Shown: positions 11,959 to 26,900 of the stretch, piece after piece | How positions within the stretch are numbered: the stretch's first letter is position 1 | How the letters are laid out: each line of letters begins with the position of its first letter | NCBI GenBank assembly: GCA_963978905.1 | Contig: OZ022256.1 | Span: forward strand, 8,911,501 to 8,975,500 | DNA: 64,000 bases | Reading direction: 5' to 3' | From: Trichostrongylus colubriformis | Taxonomy: Eukaryota > Nematoda > Chromadorea > Rhabditida > Trichostrongylidae | Position numbers and translations under genes: made by a program | The notes under the pieces: model-generated | Told to the model about the DNA's origin: nothing | Database searches by the model: none | The model's input: the letters and a program-made list of their open reading frames with translations, nothing else

Positions 11959-14900
11959 AAAATTATTATTGGAAACGTGAGACGGCAGTAACGAAGCAGT
12001 AAGGGAAGCCACGTCTCTTTTAGATCGGTCTCTGGTAGCAGAAGGAGGCCCTTCACCACTTCGAGCTGAGTGGTGGTTGAAAGACTGTCTAGAGAAGCCC
12101 CGTAAGAATGATAGGTTCCACACTCACTTATTTGCTGCACTGGCCTCATGCAGATTCAAAGCTTTTATGACACCCAACTTGGGAGAGCTTTGCTACCTTA
12201 TCAGAACAAGTAGTCAAAAGCTTGCCATCACAAATCATTGCCATATTCAGTTTCGGCAGTGGGTGCGATGATGATCAGCGTCGCGAAAACGCTAATTTGT
12301 ACGGTAGCAGAAGAATGAATTGACGAAAACCCAATAAACAGGCCCCTATACCATCTTCGGATTTTGGCGGACGCGTTTTTCAACGCGCAGAGTCATCGGA
12401 AGTCACGAATGACTTCACGTGAATCTGTGATGTGTGGCGGTCGGACCGAACACAGCACGCGTCTGATAAGAGGGAGGTGAGTAAGAGGACCAAGCCGACT
12501 TTATCCTGAGCATGACTTTATTATGCTGCCATTCACCAAACCACGCCATATTTCGTCTGCTTATAACTCTGGCTACCCTTTCTGGTGACCATATTCTACC
12601 GTTGAAGATATAGACCAGCGTTTGAGAATTCAGCAAATAAACACTAATAAAACAAACCTATCATAATTCCCATTAGATGGATTACAAACGGGGAATGTTG
12701 TAATTCGATGAGCAGCTGGTGAATGACCACGGGAAGGAGATACCGAATACGGTTGCGATTCACGACGTGCCGATGTGATGCCACCATTTGCTGATGGAGG
12801 TGTAGGCCTTGAAGAACAAAATTATTGCTGATGGAGGTGTAGGCCTTGAAGAACAAAACTACTACATTTCGATGACCTGGCATTAAACGTAAATACACAC
12901 CGCTGCGCAACAACCCTCCGATCAAGACTGGCCGTTGAGAATCCTGCCTGACAAGAGAAACTTGTCGGTATACGCCTTAACGGTTCTGGATGCTCAATAG
13001 TCGGGGTGATGTCGTCGTCTTCGGGAATGTTCGCCTGGAATACGATATCGGAATTAATGTTACTAAAGAACATATCGATAGGGAGTGGTCAGCCTGTTTC
13101 CGCTTTGCTCACCTTCGCATCCTGCTTGAATTGAAATGACGCATTCTCCAGTCGCATATTGTAACAAGCGGTGTTAGGCACGTCCGTTTGTGAAATGGAA
13201 TGTGCCGAAAGTGCCCTTTTACGGAGATGTTGCTCATCCTGAAGACATAATGCATGCATAGTATTCCGCAATCTCGCCCACTCGATATTACAGCGATCCT
13301 CTCACCTGAAGTGTTGGATAGTGTGCTTGCCGATAACTGCTACGATAAGAAGTCGATCGATAGCCAATGTTCTCATATCTGAAATGGCTACGCTGTGATG
13401 AATGCGAATCCATTTAACCCTCCTGTTCGAATGTGGCTTCGAGATTGCAAAAGTATGGAATTTTTTTAGACATGTCGTAAACCCTTCCGGAATGACGAAA
13501 CATCTCTCAGTACTAATGCTCTCACATTAAAATGGGAGAGATCACAAGAGCGGAGGCTAGTGATTTATGTCATAATAATATAACAACAACAAAATTTATC
13601 CCTGTTATATATAAAACGTTTCGTCTGTCCGTCCTTCTTTCTGTCACGAAATTAGGCATAACATGAAAAACAGCTCGAGAAGATTAGTATGGGATAGGTA
13701 GGGCATGGGACAAGAAGTAAGAGGCAAACATGGGTCGAGCTAAGTCCGCCCATGGCGGGCGAAGCGTGCGCTGGAAGTTTCGGTCCCTGGATCAAAAACT
13801 GTTCGTTCGAATAGAAAATGGTTCAAACGTGGGGAAAAGATGGGCTAAGGTCAGCCATGAATATCCATGGAAGATATCCATATATCGATGGCCTCGGCAT
13901 AGTGGGCAGAGCGCACCCTGAGTGAGGGTCCGCAACGAAAATTCACAGCTCGGCTCCAATGCAGCCTTCACACCAGGAAAAGATCGGCAGAAATGACCAA
14001 TCTCCAGGTTATCTTAAGCACACCTAAAATAAGTGAAATCCCGCCAACAATGGGAGGGTGATGTGGTAATGGGTACTGAGTAAACTCATAGAAAAAGCAA
14101 TTCCGATAGATCCACTGACGCCGCAATACCGTGCGCTAGCCCAACTGTATCATAATAATATAGCAACAAGAAAAGTTTATAATTATTATAAAGTGATGAC
14201 TACGAAGAGAGCATGAAATAAGGATACTGCCATCATCTCAATTTCGATGTTATTGATTTTTTCGATTTTCGATTTCTTGAACTTAGCATCTTTGTAACAA
14301 ATGTCACCAAATAAAAATAGCAATACTGAGCCCAACTGCGGCAGATGATTCTCTCTGAAAACTGGCTTTGTTTTAGGTGTTTTAGATAGTTCAAATTGAG
14401 TGACACGAGCATCAGAAAGGAACAAAAAGGGATGGATTTGAAAGCATTGAATGTTTCCAAGAGAGTAAAATTCTAAATGGTTGAATGCTCGAGTAATTGA
14501 CTACTTCCCGACAAATGTGAGGAAGCATGATTGACTACATTCAAAATGACTGCCTTATCATATTCCGATAAATGCTCGCATTTTTTCAAAAGTTTTCTAG
14601 TTTTTTGGTCTAATAATTGGGAAATCAAGATAATCACTGCCAATCTCTGAAAGAGCCCTTGAAATACGGAAACACACCGCGACCATTTCTCCCCTTTCGC
14701 GTAAATAATCTATCGAAGACGCGGAACCCAACCTGAGCTGCCAACAGAATCGAATGTTGGATCTGGTTTCCCCCGCAATATATCTCCTGTGAATGATAAG
14801 CATGGCTAACTATCGTCACGCTCTTGGGTGGCTAAGCCGGAAGCCCACGCGCGTATTGCACTAACTTACGATGGCGCCAAAATGTTCCATATCCTGTGCG

Positions 14901-17900
14901 CAATCGAGCGCAAAAAAAAAACACCAACAAACAGCAAGCATAAAGTAGAAGCACATGCTATAGCAGCAAGTACACGAAAAATTGGATCATGTAAAAATCA
15001 ATAAAAAATAGATCCACGAAAGACATGAATTGTCATTTCAAAGCCTCCTCGCAGAGCCATGATCATCTGGATCACTGGAGGGTGCACTAGGGTCTATTTT
15101 CGGCGTAAGTTCGAATCTTCAATTTCCAGCAAGAGGAAGGTAGAAAGCCACAGGGAATGGGTTCGTTTCACTCCAATCAGCTGTTTTCCTTGTTGCTCAG
15201 CAATCTCAATGGTATTCTACCCTTTCAGAAGACAATAAGGAGAATCAATAGGACGACTGATCACTCTACGTACAAACCCAGTAACCCACACTGATCACGC
15301 CGCAACACATATGTACAATATTCTGCCTACGCATGTCCTACAGAACTATGAGAAGTTTTTAGACAGGGCTACTATCACAATGCTCTCTATTAACGAAAAC
15401 TGGTGGTATAACATCGAGATTTGAAATTTTTCATTTTACATCAAACCAGACGCCAAATACTCCCATTTCATTCGCCCATTGCCAGTATCTGTCTCAGTAT
15501 TACTTCCTTTTGATTATTAATTGTATTAAGCAAACTATAGCGAAGAGAAATTCAGAAGTTGCAAAAAATGTTAATTCAATTTTGACCCTGTGCTTCGTTA
15601 AACTGCTAATTTGAACACTGCCATTAGTTGGAAAATCGATAGGATAATAGTAAAAAGCCTTACATTGGAGCTGGTTCTATAGTGGGTTGAGCGTTGATTA
15701 GAGGGTTATCGAGTTCATCACTGGTTATAGATCGAGTTGTAGTGCTACGACGAGAATTCGCTCTTGGTGGCAAACCGATGGAGCCATTACTGGACGTTGA
15801 GGCCTCCGAGAAACGTTGTTGCAGCGCACGACGAGATGCCGAGCTTAACAACGAATTAGTAAAATAAAGGGAAAAGAGTAGTCGAATTCGTTAAAGAGAA
15901 GGGGTAAACAACACATGCATGAAAATAGTAAACCTTCAAAATTTCCAAACTAATCAATAAAAGCAATAAATTGAAAGAAATACCTGGGCCGCCTTCTCTG
16001 AACATGCTCATCGTCCTCATAGTCGCTCTTCTCACCATCTGTGCACAGGTCGGGCACAGATCCACGTGGAGTGGTAGGGCAGGACTTGGCCACTGCTCTC
16101 GTGAGCGCGTTGCCATTGTTCTGTTGAGGGAATGCCGACCAGGAACCTATAATATTGGAAATGAACATTCCTAATTTATTAGTAAAAAACAAAAAAAGCG
16201 AAATCAGTAAACTCCCCTCCCCTCCCCCCCCCCCCCCCAGACAGTTCGAAGAAAAACCCCCAGCAGTTCTCACCTCCAGTTCCATTACTTTCCATAGAAC
16301 TGACATCCGGTTTACTGGCACTCAAGCGCATTTGATTCAACCCCAACTCCAATCCCCGTAATTTCATTGCAGCCGCTGCCAGATCCTGAGCGAATACACG
16401 GAATTAAAATTGAAAAGACACCATGCGAACTAATCATATTTGTAAATAAAATATGGTGCAACGATACTCAAGTAGATTCAAACCTTTTGTCTCTTTTTTC
16501 TGACACTCTTATTCATTGTTTTGTCTTTCGCCAGACGTTCCGCAGCCGCAACAATTCGTCTATGTAGCTCGACGTCAGTCTCCAACTGACTCAACTTGTC
16601 GCCCTGAAATCATACATTACCTTTCTTCGATGACCAACACATGCTTGAAGAATCATCTGCCATTTTATCGTGAGACAACATTGTGTTTTACCGTATACAC
16701 ATCTTTCAGTTACGTCCAAACTTAACATTACAGTAAGATAATCAATGAGTTTCCATTATCTACTAAAGAATTTCCCAGGAGGTCAATGGTTCTGTTTAAT
16801 AAACTTTATATACATGTTTAAACAAATCTTATATACATACTGCACAGGATTCCATGCAGTGGAAGCATCCTCCGTACCATAAGGGTCAGTTGAAAAATTG
16901 TTGCAAGGAGAAAGGATTCATATCGTTTGCAACAGACGTCTTCACAGTTAGCAGCCAATCCTATGGTAACCAATTCTTCAATAAACAGACTCCACCACCT
17001 CTCCATTTCCCCCGGTTTGATCCTTTCATAGCGAAATTTCCCTTTCCATTTCCCTCGGTTTGATCCTCTCATAGCAAAAGGATTTCACATGGCCAAATTT
17101 GATTCTAATATTAGGTTGTAAGAAAAGTTTTGGCCGGTTTTTGAAATTTCAACTTCGGGAGATCATAACTCGGCTCAGAGTGCATCTTTTCCCACGAAAT
17201 GAGCACCATTCGATTTGCTACACTCTTAGCAACATTATGCATACCTACATATCTCAATATGATGAAGGGCTGATTATTTATATTGCGCGAAATGAAAAAG
17301 TCGACCCCAAATGGCCACTCTTCCTAAACACACTGCTACTGAAGGAGCTGTCCAGATGTTTGGGAAGGTGGGGATTAGTTAGCGCAATATCTGTTGAATA
17401 TGATGGACGAGTGAGGGCTTCAGCCTGCAACTGCTTCAATTAGTGGAAGAGGATTTGTGAAAAATGCGCTTGCGCATAACTGCCGTGAGGAGTCCCGCGG
17501 CACCCATTTTTTTGAATTTTTCCAAATTAGGGCTACTTGAGGTGATCAACTAAGTTTGCTTGTTGAGGGCCAATACTTGTGGATATCCCTTGTAAATATG
17601 GAGGCTCATCGCCTTCTGCCGTTTTAGTTAAAGCGATTTGATCAATTGAAAATCCAAGCAGCTCGTTCTCATTTCTGCACTTCTGAAACCAAGGACAAAA
17701 TGTTCCATCCAATGCTTCACCCCCTCCTCTTGCAGTATTCACATTTGTGGTTTCCTTTGCTGCGACTCGACTGAATAGGAACTCGTGAAGTGAAGTCATC
17801 CAAAAAGTGCCATTTTCGCAGTACTTTAAAATTTCCCTAATCATTCGAAAACCTTGTGGCATTCCAAATAAAGCATATGCTTAGAAAGAGCAACTTTTTT

Positions 17901-20900
17901 TCTATCTGAGGAGCACAATATGTCAGCTGATTCATATTGACGCGCTCTGATACTTGAATTTATCTTGTGAACGCGAAGAAGTGGCCAGAACTTTTCATTC
18001 AACCTAATAATTAGGACGGCCACTTGTTGAGTTTCTACTCACATGCCAGTTACATGTCTCCCTCCACATGATTGCTGAGCAGTGACATTAGTGTAACATC
18101 TATACAGTACTTATACCACCGTATACTACGACGACCACGATATGTTACTGACAGGTTAGTTACATGAAACCACGTTCAAATTGAGCAAGTTTCTCCTCAC
18201 CCCCCCCCGCTCACCATTACAGCCCCCAGGACTCTCCTCCAGACAACAAAACAGCTGCATCAAAAAAGGAGTCTCTCAATTAGCATCCTTTCATCATTAT
18301 CAACCTAATCAATCTTTATCAAGGAGGAAACTTCACCAAAGATGAACAGGGTATTTCTCATTTCTACTTCATCAGTAGCACAGCAAGACTCGTTCCTCAT
18401 TCACCCTATGAAGCCTGCCGAGGAAGCCGAACACGAAGAAGAACCACCGAAAGATGCTCAAAGAGGTACATGTCCGGATAGGAAGGCTGGGAGCACACGA
18501 ATGCGAGCTGGAGCTGACAATCGGCGAGTATCACAAATTATCGGCGTTAACCTACCACAAGGTATTGACGACAGATTAACTGAAAGGTATCGACAACTCA
18601 TCGATCTCACACCATTGCCAAGAGACTTTGACTATGAATACATGTTCCAGTAAGTGGCCAGGGCAAAGCCGTATTTGGTAATGGTAGCTCTGCAACTGTC
18701 TATTATAGATCATACATATGGCGAGCTGTTTTCTTAACCAGTTTTACACTCGGAATTCGAATCGGAAACATTGAAGCAATCAGCGGAATATTCTTGAAAA
18801 TATTAGGAAGTTACATTATCTTCATCACTGCGTACATGGCTATTCCAGCCGGTTTAGTATACGTCGACTCAAGAGCTGAACAGGTATGTGCAGAACTTGG
18901 CGCTTAGTAACAGGTAAATGACCACCCTTGATAAACACGTAGATGCTACGGGGCAGGGGTTGAGCGAAAGATGATCTACAAGAGAGTGCGACAAGACATC
19001 CTAAGGGGTCTTCGCGCGAGGCATATTGCGTCGTCGCACGCGACAAGTGTATTGGTGGTCCCCCTTGTGAGTTCGCACCGATAAGGATACCGTAAGGTTT
19101 CAAGAGGTGAGAGAAAGGGATGCATTTCTGGAGGCTATTCACTCTGCCTCAGAACATTTCCTTTCACGATTCCAGATCTATTTAGACTCCACTCTAACCT
19201 TTAATGTTAGAGACATGCCATGCGGTGAAAAGTGATAGTATGTCATAGCTACTGTGAAGACAAATATGGAGCTTCAAAAAGCAAGTGTGACTAACTTTCG
19301 TCCTATATGATAGCAGCGTCCATGTTTGCAAGTGGTATGTTGTGGGAGGTGCAGATGCCGATAATGGAAGTCTTTCATTGTTGGGTGTAATCAGATGATT
19401 ACACTGATACCATAAGTGTCATTAAGCGGTAGAGTGGTAAGCGGCAGTAAAGACGACTATTAGAGACACATCCAGGAGTACCTTGAGTGGGTGGAAGCGC
19501 TAAATTATGAAAATAGAGGTGCAGGGGAATTCGCTGATAAAGAAAAATCCGAAATCAAAAACATATTCGCAAGCGTGACTTGGTCCTTCTAATGATAACA
19601 GATGATAGAACTTTTTGACCCTATTAAACACGGTAAAGGTGGGGAAGGTGAGCCGTTCGTTAATACCACCGCACACATGCCGCCTACCCCATAATGGTTC
19701 ATAGAAAGCGATAGCGAGTCATAATCAGTTAAGCGCGGATTCGTACTGATAAAGATTACACGGTATGCTTATTTCACGAGAAAACGCATAATTTTTGCCG
19801 CGAGTAATCAAAGGTGTTGAGACGATAAGAAGTGATAGGACGATAAGAAGTGATAGGATCCAGTACGGTCCCAGGATTTGAGCGAAGAGTAGAGATAATT
19901 GCGGAAAAGCTTGACTGACTGATACTAGCTGAGAATGCTGATACTCTCAAGATAATCGTTTTATAAAGGCAACAATTAATTGCACAAACTTGGGCAAGCT
20001 TGACCGTTGTATGTGAATCTACAGTGGTGCAAACATAAAAATGACGGATTGATATTTACTTTCAGAAACGTGTTAATATATACGAAAGACGAATCTTATT
20101 AATTGGTGTCGCCGCGTTACTTGGTGTGTTGGGCAGTATTATGAATCAGCATTATATAATTATGCACAACAGGCCTCCTTCATATTTTCTGCCAGGGCTT
20201 GTAACTGTAACCGTACAGGTTGGACTTCCACTCCATCGAACAACTAACAAACTAAGATGGCATTTGAACACGACAACATCAGTGCCTCGGGATTAATGCG
20301 GGTCGGAAGGAGGGGGGGGGGGTGCGACTTCACATTTATGACAAAAAGACAAAAAGATAGCGTATTGCGCAGCAATGCGCCCCAGACACCTAAAATCACG
20401 AAAAAGACCAATGTCACAAGCAATGTTTACTGAGAATAATTTTCATGTATTTTGATAGTGATGTTGTTCCGTCTTTCTCAAAATACAATCAGAACAAGGG
20501 GACATGAGTTTAACTTGAACTCAAGGGGGAAGTTCGTGAACCATTTTTCACGAGATGGAACCCTCCGCAAATACTAAAAAGTGGAGACTCGTCTTTTCCC
20601 TTCCGATCTGAATTCGCTCGTGCCTCACTGTCTCATCTACTGAGGAAATGCATAAAACGGTCCTATTTCAATGAAGGGGGGGGGGGACTCATAAAACGGT
20701 GCACATCGAGGCACCTTGGAAGGATCTTTGGGAAGTCAGCCTGCATACTCAAGCGTATATTTTGCCCAAGTCGTGATGGAGGAAAGAAAGTGTTTTTTCG
20801 CTCTCCTAGGCTTAGGTAAAATAGTGTCCATCGCATGTTGCCCTCTTCCCTAGGTACGTGGCACTGAATTGAATAACCTAACCCGTCCACAATTTTTTTT

Positions 20901-23900
20901 TCAGGTAGTAGGTCCCAAGTTTGCAAACAATCGCGTCAATTTCATAGCGGTTTCTGTCGGCACCGCTTATGCCATTGGTATCATAATCATGGCATATTTC
21001 CATGACTTGTACGTGAGCACTCTTATCGATCTCACCGTATCAGCTATGATAGCCGTTATGAATCTCCAGTTCATACTTGCAGCTATTATTCAACGTAAGT
21101 GCTATGCTATGCTACCGAGGGTGCGTATCGTTAAGACAGGATTTCTCACGCTGCGTACGGTGCGCGAGCTAGGAGCGCCGTATGTAGCTGAGTTCCAGAA
21201 TGATAACCTTTTCCTGCAACCTATTCTGCTGGAGGACACGGAATCTTCTACAACCAACTACTATATACGGCGCTCCTGAATCGCATGCATCGCATCGCGT
21301 TGAGATATCCCTTCCCAACCATACCTATCCGTTACTGTCTACACAGAGCTTCGCTGTTGACGGTGTTTACCTTTCAGACAAAGCCAACATGATGGAGGCA
21401 CATGTTCTTGGCGTCATCATGGCGCTCTATCAACATCTAATATTCAGCAGAACACTCGGAACATATAAAGACGAAGAAAAAGCTGCTCCCTCACTCACCG
21501 GTCCAATACTCTATTCATGAATATTGTAATAAGTGCATTCGTGAAGAAGAAACACTCACTTTATCGCTTTTCAAAATTTCTTCCGGAATCGAGAACGATG
21601 TGCCGACTCGTTTCTTCAGCTTCGGCATCTCTTCCCCTGGTCTCAAGGTTGCGCTGATCTCTTGAGGCATTTCTCCTGTCAACTCCTATAAAAACGTTCT
21701 TGAAGTTCAAAAAAAGCAAAACAGGGATGAAACCTCAGCATGTCTTGGTGGAGCAAATGATAGAACTGGCCACTGATATCACGCGCGCAGCAGAATAACC
21801 CGCTTTTCTATGCATGCTTTCTTAGTGATTTACGCTCGAATTGCTGAACCTTGAAGACAGCGGTCACGATTAGTCAAATCTTACAAACATAGAGACGTGT
21901 TCAACAGTCCCGAACGCCTCCTTCAACCCCCTTGGAGGGAGGTTCTGAAACTCGTAGAAAACCCAGGCACGCTAAGCAGATAAGTCTTGATAATTTCAAA
22001 ACCTGCCAAAATCTTCCTACAAAGATTTGATAAATCAAATTCCGAGTCATGCTGTGTTAGAGATTAGCAGAAGAGGGAAACGACTCGAAAAAAAAGATCC
22101 AGAGGGGTTCTGGTAACTCCCATTACACATAGTACATGGCGCAATGAGGCAAGCCCCGTAAAACGGATACAAGTCTGAGTAAACCCAAAGTATTCTGAAC
22201 TCTCAGCAACGATGTGAGACACTGAAAGACTTGCTCAGAAGATTAATTTTTAAAAATTCCGATCTCACACTAATGTTAAACATTCAGATCATCATGAGGC
22301 TTTGGAACGGCATCATATTAGTGTTAAAAATCACCAGAAAAAAATTCCACAAAAAGAACGAAGCGAAAACTGGCCATAAATACATACTTGAGGAGAAGAG
22401 ATTAATGACTTACCCCTTCCTTCAGACAGACCGTTCGTAACTCATTGATGCGGGCTCTTAATAGCTCTTCGAGTTCAGCTTTCTTACCGCGAAGAATTTT
22501 ATACAGTTCGATATCCCGTTGACGGTCTTCGCCGGTTTTCTCTGCAACAATACGACGATGACGGCCGATGGCGAAGACGCGTGCGCAAAAATAAAACAAA
22601 AACTGCTAGTAAATGCATACGCTTCAATCCATTCTTCACCGCTGGACGATGCGAATACGAACCATCAGCGACCTTTGCCGACGGCATCGTATTCAGTGAC
22701 GATGACGAGTGCAATGAACTGAAAGCGAAACCATAAAATGAAAGCGACGTATGGAAACAATGAAACCATTCTGGAGAAAAAGTGGGACCAAAACAAACCT
22801 GAGTGATGGTAAACTCGATCCGATCGAGCTTCTACTGACTAGTCGATTCAGCTTTTCACCTAATTCACGATGGTCCACAACAGATCCTTGTGTGCGTCCA
22901 CTCTGAAACGAGCAATTTTTGAGAGGCATATAGCTCCGAGAAAGCATTCTATTCGGAGAATTTTATGAGGAACAGAGATGAGTGGCGACCATCTTGGAAT
23001 TAGATCTCTCAGTACTCCAAAGCTCCATAAACCGTGCAAAAGTACTTCAGCTTAAAAAAAATCTTGCGCTCATAGCGACTGTCCAGCTCACAACGTCTAT
23101 AATTAATCGTGGCTAATTCCTAGTTTTAACTGAGTCATGATCTTTGAAATGAACGATCAGCAACTACCGTCCTTATTGATTTCTCCTCGATTACCATACA
23201 GTAAGATTGATAATAAATGAACAAGAATAAGACATCATATTCAAACAGTGCCCATTGAAGAAAAAACTATTACACAAGAGCTTAGAACAGTAGACAACGG
23301 CGCTGCGTCATATTCCTGCAGAATCAATATCATAGAAATTAATCAAACAAAGCCATATCTCTTTGGCTCTTAGGTCGGAGGTCGTCAGGGTAATTTCAGC
23401 GGGTCCTATTTAAATGTTTTTCTTGATCCAGCGCTTGTTTCTGATTGCCAGTCTCACCACGGAGAACAAAGTATGACTTGAGAATAGCTTAAAGCATGTG
23501 TAAATTGAACGCATCAGTCCAATCCTTCACTCAAAGCTTCAGAGCAAACTTGCACTCCTTACAAGGCTGGCGCCGAGCAACTTACATCCAAGAAAAAGGT
23601 TCGAGAAGAGCAGGAAGAGAGTACATATAGGTCTCAAGAATCACTGGAGATTACCAAAAAAGTTGACATGACCTATTTTCTTGCTTCCAAGCTCCCTTCT
23701 CTTCACTCTCTGGCACGACGTCTTAGAAGATAAGGCCCTCCTCCAACCGGGCCGAGATACTACCTCCCTTTCAGTGACCCCTCGAGTTGACTGCGTTTCA
23801 CCCTGCTCAAAAACCAGCTACCCAAGCAAATCACGGCACCGGGCAAATACGCACTTGAGTTTTTACTATAGCGTGAAGGCGGAGCAACCCATTACAGATT

Positions 23901-26900
23901 AAGGCCGGGCAATTTTCACGCCTGTCACTACTACTGTCACCAACACCTGTTCGTTGTAGACATTTCAAGAAATTCTAAAACCAAGCAAAGATTTGGCTTA
24001 AAAAAACAGTAATGAACCCCTTGAAATTTTCACGGAACAGTTGAATAGATATCATAGGCACCTGCACCGTTTTAGCACGCTTCCTATGATATTCCCCGAT
24101 CCATCCCTCAGGAGCACAAAATAAGAGAAGCATGAAGAGTTACTGATGAACTTCGAAAAACAAAAACGTCGGAGAGGTAAAGCAGCCAAAGCAAGATCTG
24201 TGGAGAACCGAAAAAAAAGATGAAAAACAGCAAGTACGATGTATCACCCACACGGCAATTTAACAAAGGCAGTGGATCGGGGGTAGACACGACTATTATT
24301 CATAGCATCTCTACTGCGCTCACATCCTAACCCTAACAGCTGTTTGTGTCTAATCCGGTGAAGTGATTACCCTCACCTCGTGTGTCTCTCTCCCAACCAC
24401 GTGCTACCTTACTCAACGGAATGGCTTTGCGCGAAGAAGCCCTGTATGGGTCACGCAAACACTCATTACGCAGCACACCTTGATGATTGACATCACCGCT
24501 ATCTGGCAGGTCATTTCGAATTAGCACGGGTCAATTGAGGCGAACGGCCCGCCAGAAGGATCAGAGAAGCTGCCACTCAAAGCGCACTCACTAAAATGAA
24601 AAAAAAAGTTTTCCAGAAGCAATTTCTATTACTCAATGACAGTATTAACCACTACCATTGAAAAAAAAAACGATTTAATTATACGGCTGCGATTTGAAAA
24701 AATAGCGCAAATTTTTGGAAAAATTGTCGAAAACTCAAGTGTTAGCCGTAAGCTGAGTTCGGAAGTGATCCACACTGCGGAACCCGAGAGCAAGCCGCTG
24801 CTGATTACTTTTTCTGCAAAAGAGTACAGATAACAACCACGTACAAGCTCGGTTCGCTCGAGCGATTAAGCGTAAAAAATTAAAAATTAGAAAAAGTGCA
24901 AGTAGACTCGTTTAGGACGGAGCCGGCAAATGGTGGACGCACTACGACAGCCAAGTACTCATTGAAATTAGCCTGCAAAGAAGTAGAAGGTGCCATATAT
25001 CCGTGGCGATGAACTCTCGTGTCCATTCAGACGCTACGCGCCATTGACTACTGGACTATGATGCATGCTACGACCTCCCTTCTTCTCGGAAGAAATGGTA
25101 GCCCACTTAGGAAAAGCAGAGAGTACAGCATGCTCGTGAATGAATGTTTCTGCACTCTACAGAGGTCATTTCTTCGTCATGCTATCAACCAAACTCGCAC
25201 CCAAAATTAGCCTCCTTTCAGCTGTAAAACAGAGCTCGAACATCACAAGCTGTAGATCACACTTCACGTAAGCATTGTTCAGAGTTCGCGATTCAGGCGA
25301 TCGCGCGATTCAGGTAGAAGGAACAGGATAAATATCGTTGAAATGATGCAGACGATCGCAGATTCCGGAAAGGATAAGATAAATATCGATCAGGTGAATG
25401 ATACGTTTGAATCGCCATCTTTGAACAATTTTTACTATACCTTCTGTGCCAATAAATCAAATCCTTCTCCCAGTTCGGCACTCAAATCTAAGAAAGGGCA
25501 AACTCCGTCACCGAATACCTTGAGGACTTTGATTTTCTGTGGAATCATTCCTATCTCAGAATGCAGAGCAGCCTTACATGCCAACTCCCTCGAAGATTGA
25601 ACTTAGGCTATAGCGCATTAATCTACCAGCTGGAGATCGCTGCGAGTAGTGAGAGCGAACACGGCTGCGGGATCTCGCTTGTCGAATTTTTGACAAACGA
25701 TCTGAACAAGTGCTCGATTGACACCGCCATTTTCTTCAATACCCTTCGCTTAACAGAACAATCTGTCTCCTCTGTGGGAAGCACATTTTGTGCGCATAAT
25801 CAATGCCTATCTTTCGCATGCCGGCTGGATCATCCGGTATATGAAGGAACCAGAGATGACCGAACGAATACTCATAGACAACGATGTCGTGAGTAGTGAG
25901 GTAAAACTGCAAGCCTTGTAGATAGAACTTTCACTTCTATTCATATTTAAGTAGGCCGGCATTTTCTGGCTCCAATTCAAAAAAGTGCGGCAATGTGAAA
26001 AAAACACCTGTCTTCACACTGTAGGATCACTGCATTGCTAGGTACGTAACGATATCAAATTACAAAGAGATCACTTGATGGTGACGTTTAATGACCGCGA
26101 TCGAGAAAAATTCAAAAATGTCACAAAAATTCTTAATCAATTCCACGAGGAAAAAACTGCGGAGTCGCCCTATCAATCGGAGGAAATCATCCTCAAGAGG
26201 ATCCCCCTTCCTTAACGAACGAGGGCAATCGAATTAATATTTGATTCCTATGACACCTGAAAGAAACAGTATAAGAGAAAGTAAAAAACGCTGCGATCTC
26301 TTCAGGATGGGTGTGAAGTGTGAACGAATACGGGAGATGGATGAAAGAGCGGTGGCGTAGATGTGACGAGATGGGCGCGCCGCGGACAAAGATGGCTATC
26401 ACATTTCTTGCTAATCTCAAAAGGTACCGCTCGTCACTTTCTTCTATCCCCCCTCTTCACGCCCATCACTGTCTGAACGGATAAGACGGCTTAACTCCCT
26501 GCAGCAAAGGTCATCCAGCTGACAGATGTGGAGGTGAACGATTTACGGCGACGGATTAGTAGTGTTCCCTGCTTTGCAGGGAGCTTTTGTCCCTGATAGT
26601 AGCACTGAAGTATTGGTTTGTATACCTAAGTAGCAGTCGGCAAAGAAAGTCACTTTCGGGCCACTCGTGTCGAGACGTGGAGAGCAGCTAATCTGTGCAA
26701 ACACTAGGGGAGCCGCGCGCATCTGGTTGCGACTCTCGACATTCTTTCGTCAACCGCTGTCGTCACCAATGATAATAACGACCGTTAATCCCCACAAAGA
26801 ATCATAAACCCAATGAAGCGGTCATTGTTAATGAGTCAATCGAATGAAACATATGGTCACAAACGGTCGTCATACATTCCGTCATTCAAAAACGATAATT

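Noticed and set aside
21094..21180. Extra intron in the last exon of the nested membrane gene (strong GTAAGT at 21094)
   Set aside because: The best acceptor (GAGTTCCAG) gives an immediate stop. Read-through keeps a long open frame; a minor isoform using another acceptor is not excluded.
25319..25896. Overlapping plus-strand open frames in the large intron
   Set aside because: The two frames overlap, have no recognised domain, and lack clear phased splice sites.
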